Positions 1 through 4,953 are shown, numbered from the stretch's first letter. The stretch: 5,265 bases of DNA from Pseudomonadota bacterium (GCA_023390675.1 JAEWCK010000228.1:1-5265), one strand, 5' to 3'. Numbers and translations: made by a program. The notes: a model not told the origin generated them from the letters alone.

Positions 1-36
1 CGCCACCGAGGCGCGGCGGAGAGGGTGGCTGCGACG

Positions 37-288
37 CTAGCGAGTCGCGTTGTCGATCGCGTTGCCCACGCTCTCGGCGCGGTTGCCGATATCGTCTGCA
101 GTGTTGTCGAGCGCCTGCCCGGCGTCGTCCGCCGCATTACCGATCGCATCGCCCGCGTCGTCCGCCGCATTCTCGAGCGAATCGCCGGTGCGGCCGAGCG
201 AGTTGGACAGGTTGTCCTCCGCCTGCTGCGAGCAGGCGGCGAGACCCAGCGCCAGCGCGGGGATCAGGGCAAGCATCGTCTTTCGCAT
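37..288 (-). CDS. Small lipoprotein with 11-residue amphipathic repeats
   Basis: Predicted 83-residue lipoprotein of unknown function. Residues 1-19 form a lipoprotein signal: MRK, a hydrophobic stretch, then the lipobox LAAC, with Cys19 as the expected lipidated residue after signal peptidase II cleavage. The mature part has no further cysteine and is rich in Ala, Asp, Asn and Gly. From about residue 39 it runs in 11-residue units (ENAADDAGDAI, GNAADDAGQAL, DNTADDIGNRA, then a degenerate unit), a period typical of amphipathic helices that lie on membranes or pack as bundles. I chose ATG at 288 over an in-frame TTG at 300 because GGAG lies 6 nt upstream of the ATG and the signal peptide then begins MRK. 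Small size and a lipobox recall entericidin-type lipoproteins, but the repeat differs, so I do not assign it there. It is transcribed away from rpiB. The gene call is fairly safe; the function is unknown. Confidence 0.82.
   Translation of the reverse strand: MRKTMLALIPALALGLAACSQQAEDNLSNSLGRTGDSLENAADDAGDAIGNAADDAGQALDNTADDIGNRAESVGNAIDNATR
122..171. repeat. 17-bp direct repeat, 33-bp period, inside the lipoprotein gene
   Basis: The 17-mer GCGTCGTCCGCCGCATT occurs exactly at 122-138 and again at 155-171. The 33-bp period equals 11 codons, matching the NAADDAG repeat in the protein. Identity at DNA level, including synonymous positions, suggests a fairly recent in-frame duplication or continued homogenisation. 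Confidence 0.85.
219..239 (-). other. Strong hairpin over the lipobox codons
   Basis: CCGCCTGCT (219-227) and AGCAGGCGG (231-239) are perfect inverted repeats: a 9-bp GC-rich stem with a 3-nt loop. In the mRNA of the lipoprotein gene it starts about 50 nt after the ATG and spans the codons for the lipobox Cys and the Gln-Gln that follows. It may simply reflect codon choice (TGC, CAG, GCC, GCG), so a regulatory role is unproven. Confidence 0.45.
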
Positions 289-294
289 CTCGGT

Positions 295-298
295 CTCC
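295..298 (-). promoter_or_regulatory. Ribosome binding site of the lipoprotein gene
   Basis: GGAG on the minus strand lies 6 nt before the ATG at 288. It overlaps the alternative in-frame TTG codon at 300-298, so it supports the ATG as the real start. Confidence 0.6.
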
Positions 299-340
299 AA
301 GGTCTAGCCAGCGCGGCCCGCCGGGCGTAGGGGAGCGCGC

Positions 341-793
341 ATGCCGCACCGCATCGCCATCGCCTCGGATCATGCCGCCTTCGCCTTGAAGTCGGAACTC
401 GCCGAATGGTTGCGTAACGAAGGGCACGACGTGCTCGATCTTGGGACTAATGGACCCGAAAGCGTCGATTATCCCGATTACGGCTATGCGCTCGGCAATG
501 CGATCGCCGACGGCCGCGCCGACTATGGCGTCGCGCTGTGCGGATCGGGGATCGGCATCTCGATCGCCGTCAATCGCGTGGCGCAGGCGCGCTGCGCGCT
601 CGTATCCGAGCCGCTCTCGGCCAGCCTCGCGCGCCAGCACAACGACGCCAACGTCGTAGCGCTCGGCGCGCGGCTGATCGGCACCGAGATGGCCAAGACG
701 TGCATCACCACTTTCCTCGCAACCGAGTTCCTCGGCGACCGCCACCAGCGCCGGGTCGAGAAGCTCAGCCATCCCGAAAGGTCCCCTGCATGA
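341..793 (+). CDS. rpiB: Ribose-5-phosphate isomerase B
   Basis: Interconverts ribose-5-phosphate and ribulose-5-phosphate in the non-oxidative pentose phosphate pathway, in the cytoplasm. The 150-residue length is usual for the RpiB/LacA/LacB family. Visible family motifs are ASDHAA near the N terminus (Asp10, His11), VDYPDYG (residues 42-48), the CGSGIGISIAVN loop with Cys67 at the position of the RpiB catalytic base, and ARQHNDANV with His100 at the ring-opening histidine position. The ATG is preceded by AGGGGAG (329-335) at 5 nt spacing, a strong ribosome binding site. It is the first gene of the five-gene operon and its TGA overlaps the glyA ATG (ATGA). The family includes sugar-phosphate isomerases of other specificity, such as allose-6-phosphate isomerase, but the tight link to glyA favours the housekeeping role. 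No convincing promoter fits in the 52 bp upstream. Confidence 0.95.
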   Translation: MPHRIAIASDHAAFALKSELAEWLRNEGHDVLDLGTNGPESVDYPDYGYALGNAIADGRADYGVALCGSGIGISIAVNRVAQARCALVSEPLSASLARQHNDANVVALGARLIGTEMAKTCITTFLATEFLGDRHQRRVEKLSHPERSPA

Positions 794-2100
794 GCACCAA
801 TCCCGTCGATGCAGGGCTCCAGCCCGAGGGCTTCTTCACCACCGGCCTCGCCGAAGCCGATCCCGCCGTGTTCGCCGGCGTCGCGCACGAGCTCAAGCGC
901 GAGCAGCACCAGATCGAGCTGATCGCGAGCGAGAACATCGTCTCGAAGGCGGTGCTCGAGGCGCAGGGATCGGTGTTTACCAACAAATACGCCGAAGGCT
1001 ATCCGGGCAAGCGCTACTATCAGGGCTGCCATCCTTCCGACGAAGTCGAGCAGCTCGCGATCGACCGGGTGAAGCAGCTGTTCGGCTGCGACTTCGCCAA
1101 CGTCCAGCCGCATTCGGGCGCGCAGGCCAACGGCGCGGTGATGCTCGCGCTGACCAGGCCGGGCGACACTATCATGGGGCTCAGCCTCGATTCGGGCGGG
1201 CACCTGACACACGGCGCGCGTGCGGCAATGAGCGGCAAGTGGTTCAACGCCGTACAGTACGGCGTCACTCCCGACACCCACCTGATCGATTACGATCAGG
1301 TCGAGCAGCTGGCGAAGGAGCACCGCCCCAAGCTGATCATCACCGGCGGCTCGGCCTATCCCCGCCATATCGACTTCGCCCGCTTCCGCGCGATCGCGGA
1401 CGAAGTCGGCGCGTACTTCATGGTCGACATGGCACACTTCGCGGGTCTCGTCGCGGGGGGCGTCCACCCCACGCCTTTCGGCCACGCGCACGTCGTCACC
1501 ACCACCACCCACAAGACGCTGCGCGGCCCACGCGGCGGCGCGGTGTTCACCAATGACGAGGCGATCGCGAAAAAGATCAACTCCGCGGTTTTCCCCGGTC
1601 TGCAGGGCGGTCCGTTGATGCACGTCATCGCGGCGAAGGCTGTCGCGTTTGGGGAGGCGCTGCGGCCCGAATTCAAAAGCTATGCCGCCGCGGTGGTCGA
1701 GAACGCGAAGGTGCTCGCCGCGACGCTCAAGGAGCGCGGCGCCAACCTCGTCTCGGGCGGCACCGACACGCATCTGGCCTTGGTCGATCTCACCCCGCTC
1801 GGCGTCACCGGCAAGGACGCCGACGAAGCGCTCGAGCGCAGCGGCATCACCTGCAACAAGAACGGCATCCCCAACGATCCGCTGCCCCCGGTCAAGACCA
1901 GCGGCATACGCGTGGGCTCTCCCGCCGGCACCACCCGCGGCTTTGGCCCGGCGGAGTTCCGCGATATCGGCAACATGGTCGCCGACGTGCTCGATGGCCT
2001 GCGCAAGAATGGCGAGCAGGGCGACGCGCAGATCGAAGCCAATGTACGCGAGCGTGTTAGCGCGCTATGTCACCGCTTCCCGATCTATCCGGAGGCCTGA
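790..2100 (+). CDS. glyA: Serine hydroxymethyltransferase
   Basis: PLP enzyme converting serine and tetrahydrofolate to glycine and 5,10-methylene-tetrahydrofolate, the main source of one-carbon units for purines, thymidylate and methionine; cytoplasmic. It is 436 residues, close to the family norm. Visible motifs are IASEN, the TNKYAEGYPGKRYYQGC segment with substrate-binding residues, VDMAHFAG with Asp213 (PLP ring nitrogen) and His216, TTTTHKTLRGPRGG with Lys242 as the Schiff-base lysine, and RVGSPAGTTRG near the C terminus. I chose ATG at 790 because it overlaps the rpiB stop, has AAAGG (777-781) 8 nt upstream, and leaves an N-terminal extension of only about 13 residues relative to E. 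coli GlyA. The open frame continues upstream through rpiB, but that part is the shadow of rpiB. Its own last codons carry the GGAGG that serves the next gene. Confidence 0.97.
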   Translation: MSTNPVDAGLQPEGFFTTGLAEADPAVFAGVAHELKREQHQIELIASENIVSKAVLEAQGSVFTNKYAEGYPGKRYYQGCHPSDEVEQLAIDRVKQLFGCDFANVQPHSGAQANGAVMLALTRPGDTIMGLSLDSGGHLTHGARAAMSGKWFNAVQYGVTPDTHLIDYDQVEQLAKEHRPKLIITGGSAYPRHIDFARFRAIADEVGAYFMVDMAHFAGLVAGGVHPTPFGHAHVVTTTTHKTLRGPRGGAVFTNDEAIAKKINSAVFPGLQGGPLMHVIAAKAVAFGEALRPEFKSYAAAVVENAKVLAATLKERGANLVSGGTDTHLALVDLTPLGVTGKDADEALERSGITCNKNGIPNDPLPPVKTSGIRVGSPAGTTRGFGPAEFRDIGNMVADVLDGLRKNGEQGDAQIEANVRERVSALCHRFPIYPEA

Positions 2101-2101
2101 C

Positions 2102-2308
2102 ATGACCGATTCGAGCAACGACGCGATCAACGCCGCCCAGGCGAGCCTCGACCGTTCGCGCGCCAACAGCACCGGCGTCAGCGATACGCTCGTCAAGGGC
2201 GCGGCGATCGGCGCGATCGTGTCGCTCCCCATCGCCGGTGTCGGCCTGCTCGGCGGCGCGGCTATCGGCGCGGGCGTCGCGCTGATCGACAAATTGACGA
2301 GGGACTGA
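2102..2308 (+). CDS. Small glycine-rich membrane protein between glyA and nrdR
   Basis: Predicted 68-residue protein that I do not recognise as a named family. Residues 1-29 are polar (many Ser, Asn, Asp). Residues 33-62 are hydrophobic and full of Gly and Ala in small-residue spacing (GAAIGAI, then GVGLLGGAAIGAG), with Pro43 near the middle. This could be one long glycine-zipper helix or a short helical hairpin. The tail, DKLTRD, is charged. No signal peptide cleavage site is apparent. The start is well supported: GGAGG at 2091-2095, inside the end of glyA, lies 6 nt before the ATG, and only 1 nt separates the glyA stop from it. The stop is 1 nt before the nrdR start, so the gene is embedded in the operon and probably coupled to both neighbours. 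Glycine zippers often mediate helix packing or oligomerisation in membranes; any role here is inference. Confidence 0.8.
   Translation: MTDSSNDAINAAQASLDRSRANSTGVSDTLVKGAAIGAIVSLPIAGVGLLGGAAIGAGVALIDKLTRD
2299..2303 (+). promoter_or_regulatory. Ribosome binding site supporting the nrdR TTG start
   Basis: GAGGG lies 6 nt upstream of the TTG at 2310 and inside the end of the preceding gene. The codons right after this TTG encode the first zinc-ribbon CxxC, so a later start would destroy the domain. Spacing and domain together fix the uncommon TTG start. Confidence 0.7.
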
Positions 2309-2309
2309 T

Positions 2310-2771
2310 TTGCGCTGCCCGTTCTGCGGAAACGAAGACTCGCAAGTTAAGGACAGCCGGCCCACCGAGGACGGCGCGGCAATCCGCAGGCGGCGGCAGT
2401 GCGAGGCGTGCGCGGCACGCTTCACGACCTTCGAACGCATCCAGCTGCGCGACCTGACCGTGGTCAAGAGCGGCGAGCGCAGAGAATCCTTCGAGCGCGA
2501 CAAGCTGGTCCGCTCGGTTTCGACCGCCGCGCGCAAGCGACCGATCACCCCCGCCCAGATCGAGCGTCTGGTCTCGGGCATCCAGCGCCAGCTCGAAACG
2601 CAGGGTGAGACCGAGATTCCGTCGCAGCGGATCGGCGAGCTGGTGATGGAAGGGCTGAAGGGCCTCGATTCGGTCGCCTATATCCGCTTCGCGAGCGTCT
2701 ATAAGGACTTCCGCGAAGCGCGCGACTTCGAGGAGTTCGCCGGCAACGTCAACGAGATCGGCAAGGGGTGA
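2310..2771 (+). CDS. nrdR: Transcriptional repressor NrdR
   Basis: Zinc-ribbon and ATP-cone repressor of ribonucleotide reductase operons, which senses the ATP/dATP state and binds NrdR boxes in nrd promoters; cytoplasmic. It is 153 residues, the family norm. The N-terminal zinc ribbon shows Cys3-x2-Cys6 and Cys31-x2-Cys34, with the family-typical start RCPFCG, the KDSRPTEDG segment, the arginine run RRRR at 26-29, and RFTTFER. The ATP-cone follows from about residue 49 (VVKSGERRESFERDKL) to about 139, ending in the conserved VAYIRFASVYKDF segment. It starts with TTG, 1 nt after the upstream stop, and its TGA overlaps the next gene's GTG. I saw no NrdR-box-like AT-rich palindrome in this window, so its targets are probably elsewhere. 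Confidence 0.97.
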   Translation: MRCPFCGNEDSQVKDSRPTEDGAAIRRRRQCEACAARFTTFERIQLRDLTVVKSGERRESFERDKLVRSVSTAARKRPITPAQIERLVSGIQRQLETQGETEIPSQRIGELVMEGLKGLDSVAYIRFASVYKDFREARDFEEFAGNVNEIGKG

Positions 2772-3493
2772 GCGAGCCACCCGTCATCGTCCTCGTCCGC
2801 CCGCAGCTCGGCGAGAATATCGGCAAGGCCGCGCGCGCGATGCTCAATTTCGGGCTGACCGAGATGCGCCTCGTCGCGCCGCGCGACGGCTGGCCCAACC
2901 CTTCCGCCGGTCCGGCCGCGAGCGGCGCGGACATCGTCCTCGAAAAGGCACAGCTGTTCGAGACCGTGGCCGAGGCGGTCGCCGATTGCGCCGAGGTCTA
3001 CGCCACCACGGTGCGCAAGCGCGGGGTGACCAAGCCGGTGGTGACGCCCGAGGAAGCCGCCGTCGCAATCCGCGCAGCGCCGGGACGCTCGGCGATCCTG
3101 TTCGGCCCCGAGCGATCGGGGCTGGAGACCGACGACGTCGCGCTCGCCCGCACGATCGTCACCGTGCCGATCAACCCCGAATTCGGCAGCCTCAACCTCG
3201 CTCAAGCCGTGATTCTCGTCGCGTATGAATGGTCGAAGGGCATGCGCCTCGAGAGCCCGCCCGCAACCGAGCTCGATCCCCCCGCCCCGCAGGACGAGCT
3301 CGACGGGATGATTGGCCAGCTGGACGCGATGCTCGAGGCGTCGGGCTATTACTTCCCGCCCGACCGCGTCCCCGCGACGCGGCGGACGCTGCGCACCTTG
3401 CTGACCAAGCCAGGCTGGTCTTCGCAAGAACTGCGCACGCTCCGCGGAGTTCTTTCCGCACTTGACGGAAAGAAACGCCACCGGAATTGCTGA
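2768..3493 (+). CDS. trmJ: SPOUT-family tRNA 2'-O-methyltransferase, TrmJ type
   Basis: Likely S-adenosylmethionine-dependent 2'-O-ribose methyltransferase of the TrmH/TrmJ SPOUT group. TrmJ methylates position 32 in the tRNA anticodon loop. The 241-residue length is close to E. coli TrmJ. Visible motifs are VRPQLGENIGKAARAMLNFG (residues 10-29), ILFGPERSGL (110-119, with Glu115 and Arg116), and the knot segment VPINPEFGSLNLAQAV (133-148). The C-terminal tail is Arg-rich and Lys-rich. GTG at 2768 overlaps the nrdR stop as GTGA. The next in-frame Met (residue 25) would remove the first motif. No well-spaced Shine-Dalgarno is seen: AAGGGG abuts the GTG, so initiation may rely on coupling to nrdR. 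Position 32 specificity is inferred from subfamily resemblance; another RNA target is possible. Confidence 0.85.
   Translation: MSEPPVIVLVRPQLGENIGKAARAMLNFGLTEMRLVAPRDGWPNPSAGPAASGADIVLEKAQLFETVAEAVADCAEVYATTVRKRGVTKPVVTPEEAAVAIRAAPGRSAILFGPERSGLETDDVALARTIVTVPINPEFGSLNLAQAVILVAYEWSKGMRLESPPATELDPPAPQDELDGMIGQLDAMLEASGYYFPPDRVPATRRTLRTLLTKPGWSSQELRTLRGVLSALDGKKRHRNC
3450..3474 (+). other. Perfect 9-bp hairpin near the 3' end of trmJ
   Basis: TTCTTTCCG (3450-3458) and CGGAAAGAA (3466-3474) are exact inverted repeats around a 7-nt loop, ending 17 nt before the trmJ stop codon begins. No T-run follows, so it is not a standard intrinsic terminator. Possible roles are mRNA 3'-end protection, a factor-binding site, or chance. 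A TTGACG hexamer at 3462-3467 overlaps the loop and 3' arm, but I found no -10 at suitable spacing. Confidence 0.4.
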
Positions 3494-3497
3494 CATA

Positions 3498-3540
3498 AAG
3501 CGGCAATACACTGCCTCTTTTCGCAAGCGGCAAAAACTGC
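3498..3540. repeat. Imperfect direct repeat upstream of the exported two-Cys protein
   Basis: AAGCGGCAATACACTGC (3498-3514) recurs as AAGCGGCAAAAACTGC (3525-3540). With one gap, 15 of 17 positions match, and the start-to-start distance is 27 bp. It fills much of the 81-bp intergenic region, which is visibly more AT-rich than its surroundings. It could be a tandem operator or promoter-proximal element for the gene at 3575; I could not define a -35/-10 pair with confidence here. Confidence 0.5.
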
Positions 3541-3574
3541 TAGGCGGCGCAATCCCTTATCGGAGAATCTGGAA

Positions 3575-3832
3575 ATGCGTTTCGTTTCGCTGCTGGCCGC
3601 GCTTGTGCTTGCGACCCCGGCTATTGCCCAGGATGGCGCCAAGACCGAGCAGCCCAAGGAGAGGCAGATCTGCCGTATGGTCCAGGAGACCGGCACGATC
3701 CTCGGCGGCAAGAAGGAATGCCACACCAAGGCGGAATGGGCCAGGATCAGCGATCGCGATCGCACCGACCGCGAGAATCGCCAGCGCACCAACCCCGGCG
3801 GTTTCGCAGGCACCGGGACCGCGGGCGACTAA
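3575..3832 (+). CDS. Small exported two-cysteine protein
   Basis: Predicted 85-residue secreted or periplasmic protein of unknown function. Residues 1-18 form a signal peptide with a hydrophobic core and an A-x-A site (AIA, cleavage before Gln19). The mature protein is polar with a central motif ICRMVQETGTILGGKKECHTKAEW (residues 32-55) containing the only two cysteines, Cys33 and Cys49. This C-x(5)-TG-x-x-L-x(5)-C-x-T-x-x-E/Q-W pattern resembles small uncharacterised proteins I recall from sphingomonads and other alphaproteobacteria; no function is known to me. The cysteines could form a disulfide. The tail is Arg, Asp and Gly rich. GGAGA (3562-3566) lies 8 nt before the ATG. The gap of 81 bp from trmJ and the repeat there suggest its own promoter. 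The gene converges on the chorismate mutase gene with 3 nt between stop codons. Confidence 0.85.
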   Translation: MRFVSLLAALVLATPAIAQDGAKTEQPKERQICRMVQETGTILGGKKECHTKAEWARISDRDRTDRENRQRTNPGGFAGTGTAGD

Positions 3833-3835
3833 GCG

Positions 3836-4138
3836 CTACTGCGCGTCGAATTTCTCGAATTCATACGCGATCGAGGCCTCGACCAGCCGGTCCCATAGAT
3901 CGGCGATCGGGGCCTCGGGGATTCCGGCCGCGCGAGCATTGGCGCGGGCATTGGCGATCACCTGCGCCTTGCGCGGCTCGTCGCGCACCGCGCCGCGTGT
4001 CGGCTTGATGCGCGCCGCCGCGTCCATATAGCCGAAGCGCCGCGCGAGCAGCTGGACGAGCGCGCGATCGACGGCGTCGACGCCGGCGCGGACCTCCAGC
4101 ATCGTCGTGCAGGCTTCGGGATCGATCGTATCTTGCAT
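3836..4138 (-). CDS. aroQ: Chorismate mutase, AroQ class, single domain
   Basis: Likely catalyses chorismate to prephenate, the branch to phenylalanine and tyrosine. The 100 residues are one all-helical AroQ domain. Aligning by eye to the E. coli chorismate mutase domain puts Arg17, Arg34, Lys45, Asp53 and Arg56 at the active-site positions Arg11, Arg28, Lys39, Asp48 and Arg51. Conserved text includes VDAVDRALVQLLARR and RIKPTRGAVRDEPRK. The residue matching catalytic Gln88 is Glu93 (in ASIAYEF). Arrangement and short length also recall PchB, the isochorismate pyruvate lyase of salicylate synthesis, which has weak mutase activity. No siderophore genes are nearby, so I prefer mutase. The start is supported by TAGGGA (4145-4150) 6 nt upstream; the later Met13 has no ribosome binding site. 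It is divergent from rpsD, and I see no clear minus-strand promoter in the 178 bp between them. Confidence 0.88.
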   Translation of the reverse strand: MQDTIDPEACTTMLEVRAGVDAVDRALVQLLARRFGYMDAAARIKPTRGAVRDEPRKAQVIANARANARAAGIPEAPIADLWDRLVEASIAYEFEKFDAQ

Positions 4139-4176
4139 GGCGCGTCCCTAGGCGGGCGGACGCGGGCCTGTCCAGC

Positions 4177-4205
4177 TTGACACTTCCCGCCGGCGCCGCT
4201 AACCG
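4177..4205 (+). promoter_or_regulatory. Candidate sigma-70 promoter of rpsD
   Basis: A perfect -35 TTGACA at 4177-4182 is followed after 17 bp by TAACCG at 4200-4205, a weak but acceptable -10 in a GC-rich alphaproteobacterium. It would give a leader of about 105 nt before rpsD. This is the best promoter match in the window and faces the right way for a highly expressed ribosomal protein gene. Confidence 0.6.
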
Positions 4206-4247
4206 CGCGCCTTCGCAATGGCCCCGCACCCCGGTGAAGCGGCGGCC

Positions 4248-4276
4248 CTGCCCTCATCCTGATGAGACGTAGGCGG
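4248..4276 (+). promoter_or_regulatory. Bulged hairpin in the rpsD leader
   Basis: CTGCC (4248-4252) can pair with GGCGG (4272-4276), including one G-U pair. Stacked inside, CTCAT (4253-4257) pairs with ATGAG (4262-4266) around a 4-nt CCTG loop, leaving a 5-nt bulge (4267-4271). S4 represses its own synthesis by binding mRNA leaders in E. coli and Bacillus, so a control element is plausible, but this structure is not recognisably either of those. Confidence 0.35.
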
Positions 4277-4316
4277 AGACCGGGACCAACGTTGTTCGTA
4301 TTGCAAAGGATTACAC

Positions 4317-4931
4317 ATGTCGAAGCGCTCCAGCGCCAAGTACAAGCTCGACCGCCGGATGGGCGAGAACATCTGGGGTCGCCCGAAGAGCCCGGTCAAC
4401 AAGCGCGAATACGGCCCCGGCCAGCACGGCCAGCGCCGCAAGGGCAAGATGTCGGACTTCGGCATCCAGCTCCGCGCCAAGCAGAAGCTCAAGGGCTATT
4501 ACGGCGACATCACCGAGAAGCAGTTCAAGAAGACCTATGAGGAGGCGTCGCGCATGAAGGGCGACACCGGCCAGAACCTCATCGGCCTGCTCGAGCAGCG
4601 CCTCGACATGATCGTCTATCGCGCCAAGTTCGCGCCGACGATCTTCGCCGCGCGCCAGCTCGTCAACCACGGCCATGTCCGTGTCGGCGGCGAGAAGTGC
4701 AACATCGGCTCGCGCCGCATCAAGCCCGGCGAGGAAGTGTCGCTGAGCTCGAAGGCGCAGGAAATGGCGCTGGTGATGGAGGCGCAGAGCCTCTCGGAGC
4801 GCGACATCCCCGATTACGTCGCCCCCGATGGCGCCTCGAAGATCACCTTCACGCGCGTACCGACGCTCGACGAAGTGCCGTATCCGGTGAAGATGGAGCC
4901 GAACCTGGTCGTGGAATTCTATTCGCGTTGA
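4317..4931 (+). CDS. rpsD: 30S ribosomal protein S4
   Basis: Primary 16S rRNA-binding protein that nucleates assembly of the 30S body and contributes to decoding accuracy. It is 204 residues, the usual bacterial length. The N-terminal domain carries SSAKYKLDRRMGENIWGRPKSPVN and the Y-GPGQHG motif at 32-38. The S4 RNA-binding fold spans about 93-155 (LEQRLDMIVYRAKFAPT, ARQLVNHGHVRVGG, then NIGSRRIKPGE). The C terminus NLVVEFYSR is typical. The only cysteine is Cys128, so this is the zinc-free form, lacking the N-terminal four-cysteine cluster seen in some bacteria. AAAGGA (4305-4310) lies 6 nt before the ATG. It appears monocistronic: it has its own promoter candidate and a strong terminator and lies outside the alpha ribosomal operon, as is common in alphaproteobacteria. 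Confidence 0.98.
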   Translation: MSKRSSAKYKLDRRMGENIWGRPKSPVNKREYGPGQHGQRRKGKMSDFGIQLRAKQKLKGYYGDITEKQFKKTYEEASRMKGDTGQNLIGLLEQRLDMIVYRAKFAPTIFAARQLVNHGHVRVGGEKCNIGSRRIKPGEEVSLSSKAQEMALVMEAQSLSERDIPDYVAPDGASKITFTRVPTLDEVPYPVKMEPNLVVEFYSR

Positions 4932-4953
4932 GCCTCGGCTCTATCGCGCAACG

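Noticed and set aside
2..29. GCCACC/GGTGGC inverted repeat downstream of the lipoprotein gene, possible terminator
   Set aside because: The stem is 6 bp with a 16-nt loop, and any T-run would lie outside the window, so it cannot be supported.
205..217. GGACA-GGT-TGTCC inverted repeat
   Set aside because: It is a short 5-bp stem inside the lipoprotein coding region beside the stronger hairpin, and is likely incidental.
25..330. Plus-strand open frames opposite the lipoprotein gene
   Set aside because: They mirror the repeated codons of the minus-strand lipoprotein, are Arg/Val/Ser-rich and lack a ribosome binding site. The minus-strand frame has a lipobox and a good start.
538..789. N-terminal extension of the glyA frame that would make a 520-residue protein
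   Set aside because: This part overlaps rpiB out of frame, encodes Arg/Ala-rich low-complexity sequence and does not fit SHMT length. ATG at 790 has a ribosome binding site and the ATGA overlap.
523..1773. Long 416-codon minus-strand open frame opposite rpiB and glyA
   Set aside because: It is a GC-driven shadow: the opposite strand encodes unmistakable RpiB and SHMT motifs over the same stretch, and the minus-strand protein has low-complexity Arg/Ala/Gly composition.
3462..3509. TTGACG (3462) with CATAAA (3494) or CAATAC (3504) as a promoter for the exported protein
   Set aside because: The spacers are 26 bp and more, far from the usual 16-18 bp. No alternative hexamer pair was convincing.
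2699..3533. Minus-strand open frames opposite the methyltransferase gene
   Set aside because: The plus strand carries clear SPOUT motifs; the minus-strand frames are shadows without recognisable motifs or ribosome binding sites.
3833..3844. GCGC-TACT-GCGC as a bidirectional terminator between the convergent genes
   Set aside because: Four-bp stems without a T-run on either strand are too weak to call in GC-rich DNA.
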